From: Lepidonotus clava
Lineage: Eukaryota > Annelida > Polychaeta > Phyllodocida > Polynoidae
Length of the DNA stretch: 64,000 nucleotides
Assembly (NCBI GenBank): GCA_936440205.1
Contig: OW387143.1
Location: forward strand, 34,794,949-34,858,948
Direction of reading: 5' to 3'
Below are positions 48,701-60,700 of this stretch, piece after piece (the first letter of the stretch is position 1; each line of letters begins with the position of its first letter). The notes beneath the pieces were generated by a model. The model saw nothing but the letters and a program-made list of their open reading frames with translations, was not told the origin of the DNA and ran no database searches. The translations under genes and the position numbers were made by a program.

Positions 48701-51700
48701 CGGGATGGACACTTTTATAACAAATAGATTGCGTCTGTTAGCAAAGTTTTATTGGATTTTTACTTAGTTTCTGTGGATTGATCAATTTCTTTTTATATAA
48801 TTTGCCGATAAGCAAAGATTCCGTGCGCAAGGGCGTATCCAGGGGATGGGAGCCTCCTTTTATATTGTTGAAGATTAATGTTTTCTGTGTTTATTTTGTG
48901 TCTTCTAAGATTCAATCCAAGACCTATAAGGGCATTTGAACAAAAGAGCACCCCCTTCAAAATCCTGGATCCATCACTGGTATGACATAGACATACAATT
49001 GCCTGAATATTCGTTATCCGCACCTCATGGACGCTTAATCTAGGGTCACAATGATACGCATGACTCAATGAATCCCACATGGGTACAAACCCAATTTTGC
49101 CAGTATGCCCTGAATACTTAATCAGTTGGTTGTTTGTTAGGAGTTTAACACTGTATCGACGGCTTAGGTCATATTAACGGTGAGAACATGGTTATTAACC
49201 ATTCTGTCTTAGATGATCGAATCCATGACCCAACTGCGCCTACTTGATCAGTTCTGCTTTTTGGAGTATGGGGTTCATCAATTATAGGTAACATGCGCCG
49301 GAATTATATAAGGACTTTTGAGCTGACTGTGAATCATAAATGAAATCAAACAAGGAGGTTCAAATCCCAAGGCATTATAGTCCGTAGCACGAACTAGTTC
49401 CAGCCTCCAGGGCTCGACAATAAGCAGGTTTGATTTCTGTCATTTTATAAAAGTCAAGGAAAAATTTTCAAGTGAATTTCATGGTCGGGCAGGTAAAACT
49501 TACACCATCCCATCGGGCAAAAAGGTCAAAACCTTTAACGTTAAACCCTGTGCCACCCATCTTTTCATCACATTCTTCTGTTCACTTTTCCAGTCTAGTG
49601 AATTTGATTGATTGGCCATTAAATACTTTCATTTTCCTTTCGTCAAGCATCGAATTGTCGGGCGACAGGATCGAATATCCTAGCCCGATTGTATGTTGTG
49701 GACGAGTTCCTGACATTGGGTTTAGTTGGTGAATGGTTTGACCTACGTATTCTATGCCACACTTAATACGGTTGTAATATGATATAAACTGGGTCCCCAT
49801 TCAACTTTTTTCAAATTTCTCTCGTGTAATTTCTCCCTACCACGGATAGGTGATTTATAGCTCCTGCAGGCTAATTTGGACTGGCTTTGTCGACAAAATG
49901 ACTGGAAAAAGTATAGAAAAAAGACAATTGTAATTTATCCATCTTTAATGAATTAATTTCCAAACAACTAAGAAGATATTAAATGCATTTGAATACAAAT
50001 TGAGAAAATCCTGATTGCTAGTTTTTCGTCATGTTAAACTACAATAATTGATGATGCAATTTCTGAAATTTCCTATACAAAAGCCTTATCATTTTTCGAC
50101 ATATTACCCAGCATTCACCTTGATCTAAGCTAACCTGCAGGTAAAAGTCAAGAAATTGGCTATCCGTGGTTGGGAGAAATTATCAAATTTGGATAACCCA
50201 ACAACAAGAAGTCAAAACCCTAATATCTTGAGAATCGGGGATTCAGGCATCATACCACCCTCCCAAAAAAATAAAGGAATTTAAAGGAAGTTTTTTTTCG
50301 TAAAAATAAAGGAATTTAAAGGAATTTGCAGAGATTTCTAGGAAAATAAAGGAATTTTAAAGGGATATTTAGAGAACTTTTAGAGAGTTTAAACATGAAA
50401 TAAGGCAAATAATATTGTAACAGGACTGCCTTCCTGTTGATTATTTCTGTGCAGCACTGCGTTGACCCACGTCGATCAATGCGTCGACTTATGCCGATCG
50501 ACACGTCGACCTGGATCGATCGACGGCTAGAAAATTTTGCAATTTTATCGCTAATAATATGGAATTCTACGCATTTTATGAGATAATGTGATATTTTCTT
50601 ACTCTAGAAAAAAAAAGGAATTTAAAGGAATTTTTCACGAAAATAAAGGAATTTTGCCTATTTTCACAAAAATAAAGGAATTTAAAGGAAATTCCTTTAA
50701 AATAAAGGAACGGTATGATGCCTGGGGATTGCATAACTTAGCCAAATGAAATTTCCTGTGTTTTTGCTGTCAGGGAATTTTGCTTTTGCGATTTTCCCCG
50801 TTTTCCCTCGTGGGGACCCCGTATAAACCGAGTCCGATATCAAGGTTTTATTTTGTGCGCTCACCGGGTGTAAGGGTTCTAAAAATGTGCACCGGATATA
50901 TTTCTGAGTGAACACTGCTGTAATAAGTTAACCTATTTAAAAGGTGAAAAATCGTGCACCATCCAGGGGGCACATATTTAAAGACCGTGTTCTCGTTTTC
51001 AGAATCATGCCTGCTGGGGTTGCAGAATCATGCATACTGGGTTTCACCCTTGATTTCGGACACTGTATAGATGATTACGACATGACTTTGAAAATTGGGT
51101 GCTGTAGGAACGAGAATATCCATCCCGTTGTATACGATTTCATTTTTTTTCCCATTTTCCTTTCAACTTATTTGTTACAATTATAGCGTTTTACTTCAAG
51201 TTTTGAATTCGCCTTTTTGCTTATAGTCGTGTTCCCTGTGCCAGATTTGATCTGGAATGTTTTTTTGTAAGACTAAGAAATGCACTTAATCAAGATGTTA
51301 ACTAGACACTGACATATTAAAATCTAGAGGTAAGAAAGTTAAGCTAACATTTAACTTCCTTTGGGGCCGGTTTTTGTTTAAATCCTTTAAAAGATTCCAA
51401 TGAAAGAACAAGGCTAAACACAATGATGTGTTTTCTTGTTCTAACAAAGTGAAGTAGACGTCATTGTAACGTTTTTAGAATGCTGAGTCCTTGACAAACA
51501 TGAAAGTCGTTTTGCAAAACCTCAAAATCTTTTGTAACATACTTTACCTGTTACAGTACATTTATTCAACGACGAAATACCAACACAATAAGTCGTAAGT
51601 GAGAAGGTCAAGGCGAAGGCCATCACTCCATTTTATACACCATTTTTATCTAGGTCTGGCGCCCCCTCTCCCCTAATGGGAGTAATATGAACCTGGGTGA

Positions 51701-54700
51701 GCAGTGAGGGGAACACGGACCAATACAGGCTTTAATGTTGTCTGTTGGCCTGGGAGCTGCAGAGGTCAGTGAGAATGGCTGCCCACTCAAATGGTCAGGA
51801 TCCGATTTGTAAGGAGTGTGTAGAATGTGTGTAGGGGAGGGGGTTGGGAGAGGGGACAGTTGTGGTTCAGTTCATCTCCACAATCAGGACCCCTCAATAC
51901 TCTCTCAAGTTGAGGGCCAAAACAATCCCTCTTAGTGAGTGACTGTAATTTAACTTTTTTTTATGGTTGAACTTCCTTTACAATATAAGTCAACCAAACC
52001 TTAGAAATCCCTTAATGCACATAAGATACATACTTTATCATGGAATTAAGTTATTGAGAGCAACAAACATAATCTCTGTTATCGTCTTTTTCTTATATCA
52101 CCTCAAACAATGGTTCAATGTATTATTTGGTTCACTGTATTAAACCAAGCACTTCATCTCAGCAGAGTAAACTGGCTTAACACTTGACCTGTTGTAGTAT
52201 ACCATCATCTATTGAAGAGTCAGCTAATTTAAGACCCTTTATCTATTCGGTTTCTTTCTTCAAACCCTTTAAGTTTGACAGGTTGTACAGTACATTGTAG
52301 ATCACTCAAGTATATGTCAGGAGGCAGGGTCAAAGGTGAATGTCCCCGTTGTGAACCAGGGTCAAAGTTCAATGACTATAGTGACTCCTTATAACAGTTC
52401 ACTACTATCCCACTACTGGTCTTACCATAAGTATTTTATTAGCTTTATTAGAATTAGTACCAGTAGCAATAGGAGTAGTAGTAAGAAGTAACTTTTATTG
52501 ACAGAAAGCAAGTGGTCAGAGCTGACAAATTCGTACCCACGATAGTCAGGGAGCCAAATCCCGAATTAAGTCAGAATAGCACTTTTCCCTACATAGAATT
52601 TCTCGATTTTCCTTCTTTTCCTAATATAATAAGGGTTTTTTTTCGTTTAACAAATTCTTTTTTTTTGTTTAACAAATTTACCATTTACAATCTTGCTTCA
52701 GCGCCTCTTGGTACGTCGATCATATATTACATTGAAAAAACTCCCACTGCTAGTTTACTGTTATAAGCTAATAAGAAGGCATCAATGGGTGAGGGGGTCC
52801 GGTTTTTTTTGTAGATTTTTTTTTAAATCAAATACGCACATTTGAAGGTGGGGTCTGGCATCTTAAACTTAGAAGGTGGGGTCTGGCATATTTTTAGATT
52901 GGGGCCTTTAGTATGGCCAAAAATACGCATAGGTTTTGTACTAAAATGTACGCACATTTTCAAAAATCTCAGACCCCCCTCCCCCTTGATGTGTATGTAC
53001 TTAATGGGCACATGTACTTAATAGAGTGCCCCCTACAGGGAAATTCGCCCCTAAATCCTAACATATCTTTCATAACTGTCCCTGTGTGAATCAGGGCATG
53101 ATGTGTGTACTCTGGAATTATCTTTACTTAAACTTTCGCATCTAAATATAAACTTTAAGTTTGTATCTTAAGAGAAAACAAATTAATTTATGTTATAGAC
53201 AGTAGCCCTGGCAATGTTTATCTTTAAAAGGAAATGTCCATTGATAGATGGTTCACACCAACTCTGATGAAAATAAGATATTACATTCTACATGTGAAAA
53301 TGTGTCCTTTTTGTACAGAAAAATAACTCAATTGTCTGTGCCTCTTTGATATAAACCAAAACTGAAGAAATTTTAACTTAAAAACAACTTGTCCTAAATT
53401 GTCGGAAGCCTCTGCAGAAGAACGGTTTTTGTTATTGGTCTGGCCATCCTTATCATAATACTATATAATTCATGCTGTGACACACACGCGACCTATCGTT
53501 GTCTGACCTTTCCGTGTCTGGGAGCAGGTGGCGGAGGGGACATACATTCTGATAATGGAACCAGTGTATGGTATTCACATTTATACCCTTTACAGACTAG
53601 TCCCAGAATGTGCATTATGACTGTGTTGAACAGTCATTATGACCGCATTTTGGGGCTAGACTGTAAAGGGCATAAGATGTGTGTACTAGGCATACTTGCA
53701 TTGTACAGCTCTGAGAAGAGTAAATCAAACTACGTATAGTGAGGCACCCTTTACTCTAACAGAAAGAACTGATGCCCTTTACAGACTAGCCCTGAAAATG
53801 TGCACTGGGCCTGTTTGACTCATCAAGATGTGCGTATTCATAGGCTAGTCTGTAAAGAGTACAACCTTATAATGTACATACATAGACAGTTTAAAACAGA
53901 CTTGCTAGTCTCAGAATACGCATTAAGCCTTACATTGTCATTATATGCGAAATTTCAGGCTAGTCTGTCAAGGGTACCAGCCAAGTCAGTTAAGGGTAAT
54001 ACATGGTGGGAGATTCCTTAACGACAACCCTCAGCATGCGTATTATGCGTGTTATGAACTGTCAGGATATGCACATTCTGAAACTATTCTGTATGGGGCA
54101 TCATTTTCATATGATCAATCAATTGGTTTATCAGTATATCACGCATTATATATTGATCATTTATTTTATTTATTTTAGATTGAAATAGCCCATCTCTTCA
54201 CTCTTCCCTCTAAATAACATGTATATATGAAATCAAGTCTGAAATCACCACTATAGGCTCTGTGGCAGTATAGATGAATAGAAAAGGTGTTAAAATTATT
54301 CATTCATAGTTTTTATAAAAGGTACAATCGAATTTAATGTTATTTTGAGCTCTTCCATTGTCCCTTTCCCTAAAGCTATCCATAGGACTATGACGAAAAG
54401 ACCTGTTTTTATGTATGTGTCTAACTGTACAGAGTCTCCTAAGAATCCGTTATGCCCTAGGCCTAATCAATTGGCAATATCTATTATCCGAATCTAATAG
54501 AAATAATGGCTTTAATTTATAATGGCTATATACCCGCATGGAGGGGCATCGCATGTAATTACTATAGTAAAGCATTAAAGCTCAGGAAACATGTACGGAT
54601 ACGCCCCCGTCTCCCCCGCGCTCCCCTATTAGTAGGGCATCACGTGTAATTCCGTGTGACTTTTGTGATGAAATTATGACACATATCTAGTTATGTTGGG

Positions 54701-57700
54701 GGGACCCTCAGGTACTAGAAAATGGTCGGTGGCAGTCTGGGATATTGCTCTGGTTGCCATGGCAACCATTTGAAGTAAAAATATAGATCTGCCACTGATT
54801 AGGATGTTAAACAAAATGTCCTAGCCGAACAACCAAGGGGTTTTCAGCTTGTATTTATAGCTGTCCCTCGTCAGTCCATCCGATCAGAAAAGAAATCAGA
54901 ACACAAACTCAGAGCAGATATAATTCCCTGTCCTCATATTGGTTAGGAAGATTGCTTTTCAAGGGTAAATCGGTGCGAAAGACTGGCCACTATCCGGTCT
55001 GCGTTGACCTTATTTGTTAGAAAAATTGTCGGCCCCTATTTGGCCTGAAACGGTGGCTATTTCCTATACAAGTTCTGTTATATAGGATTAGCTAGCGTGA
55101 TACAGCCGATTTTGAGCACAAAAGGCAAACGTGCACATGTGCAGGTACATTAGGCAATTGGTAGATACAATGCTCCAATAATCCTGTATCGTATTTATAA
55201 TTGACATAATCCCACGATGCGATTTTCTAAAGATCGATACAATCTCTTAGCATCTTCTTTATATCGAGATTACTGGTAATCTATAATATTATTTAGTAGG
55301 ATGTAACTGAGTATGTTTGTCCGAAAATGAGTGTTAACTTATTGGTCTACCTGCTACAGCTATAAAACACATTTAGATTTTTCATGGTAATCAAAGAAAG
55401 AGAATAGATCTGGTAGACTAATCAATGTTTCCCTCAAATGAATCTTGCAAGCAAGGAGGTTTAAAACGTAGGTGTTTTATTTTTCTGTTTGTTTTTTCTT
55501 AAGATGCAGAATCCACACTAGTTTTCCAAGACAGGATGTAATGGGAAAGTCGGATCTCAGACAAGTTAATGGATATCCAGTCTGGCCAGTACTTAACAGT
55601 TATAAATACATGTAAAACGAAATGCCTCAAAGTGGGGTAGCTAAAACACGTTTATTTCCTTTTAAATAGTTCAGGGCCCGACGGCTCGTAACTCCACTGG
55701 TTGATTTTCATGATTACCAACTCGCCCTAATCATCAGCTTAATCTACCTCCCTAGTTAGATTAAATATTTGGCCGTTAATCATGATTAAGGGGGATGTGA
55801 TTAAGGTTAGACCAATGAAAATGCTTGTTTCATATGCTCTAGGGGGAGTTACGAGCCGTTTCTCTTAATCGTGATTAACTAAATTACCTAGTAATTACCT
55901 AGGTTAATTACGGACGTTCGACGTGATTAAGACTACTACGAGCCGTCGGGCCCTGAATTGTAAGAATAAAGAGCCACTGACGATAATTATTTTATGTTTA
56001 ATGTTTGATTTTTTTAGGGGTTAACTTGTATTTACCCTCTTATATCCTTTTATCCCGCCCAGCTATACCAGGGTTAATGTTAGGGATAGATTATGTGCGC
56101 ATTAAGAGAGAATAATGTATATCAAATTTCTTATTGAAGGAAAATAAACCCTCAAAATTAAATAGTGAGTGCGCCATTTTCTCATTCTGTTTTCATTATT
56201 TACTTGATTATCTCTGCTTTTTTAAAGTGATGCTCTTAAAGTGATGGTCTATTGCGCATGGGTTATAGCGAAGGTGAGGGAGTGGTGAAGGTCGGGAGGT
56301 GAGACCGGGAGGACTGCACCTAAGCAATCAGATCAACACTAATTGTTACAAATCACTGACATGAATCTATACACCACACATTGCCTAACTAAATACACAT
56401 TACAGCACCCTTGAATGGACTGAATGTCTGATGGCAAAGCTTTATGGGAACACGCCCCCCCAAAAAAATCGTTCACAATATATGAGTATACATATATAAT
56501 CAGGGTCCTGGGATATAAGTCAGGGTCAATGAAATAAATCTGAAAATTTTTCAGGTATCCTAGGATGTCTTGAACAGAGTGTTAACTCTTATTTTTTAAA
56601 GTAGTGAGAGGTATTGAAGTAAAAGAAAAATTACATCACTGTATAATACCTGTTTTCATATATTGAAAGGCCATTGAAACAGTTTGTAAATTAAAAGGAA
56701 AAAACTCTTTCAAAACTCCATGATATTTTTCTGGTCTCTTTTATCACGATAACAAATAGTGCTATCATGCGTATTAATACTTTTCTGGGTTCTGAAAGTT
56801 CGTGAACGTTTTTTGGTTGGCACCCCAGCTGAGGAACCCTGAACTTGATTTAGCTTTATTCAAAACTGAGCCCTAAACGGGTAAGCTGATATAAACATAT
56901 ACAATAATACATAGACAGAACCTTGAACTTGATCTAGTCCACCATGCACCATTTAACATATAGACCACGTTTCTGGTCACAGTTGAAGAGTGCTGGTCGG
57001 CGGCGTACTTTCCTCAGAAGAAGAGGTATGATACTGGGAAGATCAGACATAAAAAAAAGGCTTTCATCATTAAGTCCATACCATTTTACGTAGCAAGAAC
57101 GTGTCAGGAATAAAAACATAATTCCCTGACAGGAAATACCCAACAAAAAGGACAATAAGTTCATCCAATCCTACAATTAAGATTGAGTGCCCGAGTGGGG
57201 AATTAAGGTGTTTCCTTACTTTGTGTGCCATTTGGGGTCATGTCCCCAAACGGTGCACCCAGGAATCTGGCAGTGAGTCCCATGTGTTGTTTTTCTTTCA
57301 CTAATTGGGTACATGCATAGATGTATGAAAGTGCTGTAGTACATAGTAGCATGTAACTTCTGTTTAGTAGGAATCTTGCAGTCATAGTTGATTTATTTTA
57401 TGATAACCTTTTATTTCTTGTTGAAATGTATATGAACATAAGGGTCTAATCTAATGAATATGGTTAAAGGGACCCAAAACCAACATAATTGATAAAATCC
57501 CTTTAAGATTCGGGCTACCACGTTTCAGCTATATATACCAATCGGCGTATTGAAAGCTGCAAGAGAAGAATGCACGTCATTCTTGGATAAAATGTGCATG
57601 GAATTTACGCAGGAGGGTACATTGTCTTAATGTTGGGTGCATAATAAAAACATTGATAACCTCAAACGTCCCATTGAACAGATCTTCATATAACCGACAA

Positions 57701-60700
57701 ATCTATGTCTAGATGGCAACCAGATTACTGGTGGAGAGGTGGGATCTGAGTGTGTGTGTGTGTGTGGGGGGGGGGATTCAAACACCTGTGTCAAATGTAG
57801 AGTAGCGGCCAGACAAGCGCCTGAACACCCTTCACTTTGCAACACGGTCCCCCCAAAAAGACGTAACAGATCATTCAGGGAGTTCCCAACATCTCAAATT
57901 CTGGTGTGAGATGGCAGGGGCTCCCTAAACCACGTTCCACACCTTGGGAGGCAAAGCCCAAATCAGTTTTTGGTTACCTACCCTTTGTGTCGGTGAGGAT
58001 ACGAAATTCACTACCTTACTAAATTATGTTTTCTATTCGGACATATTAGTTACATTTTTTTTCCCATCTAGAGATATTTTTAAACCAATATAGGTTAAAT
58101 GCCAATAGCCAGAGACTAATCTGGTTATAAGATCCTCAGAGAGCCTCACTCCCCAGCTGAATCTGGGGATAAAGCAACTGAGCATAACCAAAATCCCTGC
58201 CTCTTTATTGGAAAACATTAACCATTCTATATACTATAATAACTACTAAAGCCATTGTTTCCTATGATAATATACATTCATTTACCAAATATAAGATCTT
58301 TTTCTGTATTATTACGTCACACACACGTCGATGTCTTTAAATCTCACTGTACACCTCGTGATATGTATCAAAATAATATACTAGTACTGCACAATTTATA
58401 CGTAATATGAAATTATAGATAACTCCAACTGTTCACTTGGCTGAATTTTTGTGTGACTTGGCGATCAGTATAAGCATAATTATGCCATTGGAACTGCGCC
58501 AAATGTCTGGCCTCAGAGGTGACTTACGATTCATAGGACAAGGCGAGATGTTACTAAGATGTGAGTCTTAGAGCAACCCCGATCAAAGTGATACTTGAGT
58601 AATGTCATAACATTTGATGCCAAATTAGCTGGTGCGATGTGACCGGGTGGCAATGACAGCATATAACCTGGCAACAAATTATATTTCTTTACATGAACCT
58701 TTGACATCATCCGAATGAGCATTTTCCCCTGGGAGGGATCATGCAATTCAATGTTCCATACATGGTAATTTTCAAGTTGCATAAATAATTAAATTGGGTG
58801 GATATAGCAAAATTAATGCTCAAGTGTACAATGATCCGAGATCCACCAAAGCGTTTCACATGATTATGAATTATGCAACTTATTAAATATTCAAATAGCA
58901 TAGGACATGAAATTTAATAGAAAGAATATTAAAAGGTTACTTTAGCTTCAGCAAATCTGACTTCTTGTGTGCGATCTTGTTATTTTTATGGAATTCTCAC
59001 TTTAACATATATCACACTTCTCAAACATCTTAAAAAATTCCGAAGAAGTGTAGATGTGTCTTACTTCTTTGCTTTACGATCTAATGTTTGAGTAGAATAT
59101 TATATGTAATGTTTGTCTATGTGCTCCAAACACCAGCTGAGTAATCAAGAAATATGAACTCCGGTGGTTTATAGCGGGATGTCTCCCTACTTTAATCTTA
59201 TAGTCCTTGGGAATACTTCGAGAGAAAAGACGCTCTGGGGAAAACTGCTTTCATAAAAGGCAAGAAAATCTGGCCTTAAGTATCAAATATCTTGATGAAC
59301 GTATAGTGTGCTTTGCTCTAGACGCCACCCCTATTCTTTGAATCCTCATATGAGTTTTACGAGATGCTTCTATTACATGAAGTCAACAATATATAACTTA
59401 ACTAGTTATTCTAACACTAACACAAAAAACAAACAATAACTGGGTAAATATTATTTCCTCGAGATTGAACAGCAGTTTTCAAGTTGAGGGACCAGTTAAC
59501 TTCTCAGACAAATGAAACAATGAACGCTAATAAGATTTAATTATGCCAATGTGTCATTGTGAGTTCACTTTGGTTCATCTTATCGTTATATGGAGTATAA
59601 GATTTAGATAGTGTATTGCTAACGTTATTTGAATAACTCCGAAACTGTACCATGGAAGACCTGGCACTTGTAGGCATTGGTCAAAATTTAAAAAGAAGTC
59701 ATAGGAGTTATGAGACTCACGCAGGTGACTCAACGTGGGCTAAGGTGCGCCCGTACAAACAGGGGGAGTCAAAGAGGTGGTGCTTAATACGTAAGGGGTA
59801 GTCCCTGGGCATGCTTTCACCCTGTGCTATGTTTGGTGCTGGTCTCAAGGTGTCGTGACCCACCCGACCACCGCACGAAGAAGTTGTCGACTCAGCAGTT
59901 TGAGCGTGTGAAAGAATATGGCAGTGTATGGCAGGATGTATAGCATTTCCAAACGCTTTCTCTATCATCAGATTTTCCATTTTCCAACTTTTTGACTTAC
60001 TATCATGAGATGCCACACTTGTCAACCTTTTGTCTATTGTGAGGTTTAACATTTTCCAAATGTTGGTCAATTATAAGAAACCACATGCATCTTTAGGTCT
60101 TTCTGTGTGAACTGGAACGAATGGGAACAGTTTCTTTGTACACATGCAACTTGCGATTATCCCACCTTAGTGCGTTAAATCTAATTACTGGTATATGAAA
60201 AGCTTTAAGCTCTATCTTTGAACAACTAATTAAGCAGAAAAAAACAAGCTGTAACTTGTCGGATATTTTGAAAAAGAATTCTGAGAAGTAAGGCAGAACA
60301 AAGTGACAAGTCCCTTAAAAATTACTGACTGAACAAGCCACAAATTTAGAGGATGTTCCATTGGCCTAACACTATTTAAAATGCATGCTTATGTCTAGCT
60401 CATGGGGCTAATGAGCTGCAATGTAGCTCTTTTAACTTACATAAACTAACCAAGTTTCTGATCTCGAGAAGCGAGAACTTTGATTCCTCAATAATGAGCT
60501 ATTCAACATGAAATAATATTGCAAAAAAAAGACAAAACGAACACACTCCACTCTACAGTGACGTACCGAGGGGGGGGGGGGGGGGTTGTTGGGTGTCTGA
60601 AACACCTTTGATTTTGCAAAACATGAGTAGGATATAAGAAAATGTGTTACATATTTAGAATAAAATCTCCTTTAATTTACTTGTAATCCTCTCAATCAGG

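Noticed and set aside
49345-49375. Box-B-like GGTTCAAATCCC suggesting a tRNA gene
   Set aside because: No matching acceptor stem or box A; no cloverleaf can be drawn.
59717-60070. 117-codon minus-strand frame in a GC-richer patch
   Set aside because: No motif, no clear acceptor, and it sits inside a CTR1 intron; it could be a non-coding exon but nothing shows this.
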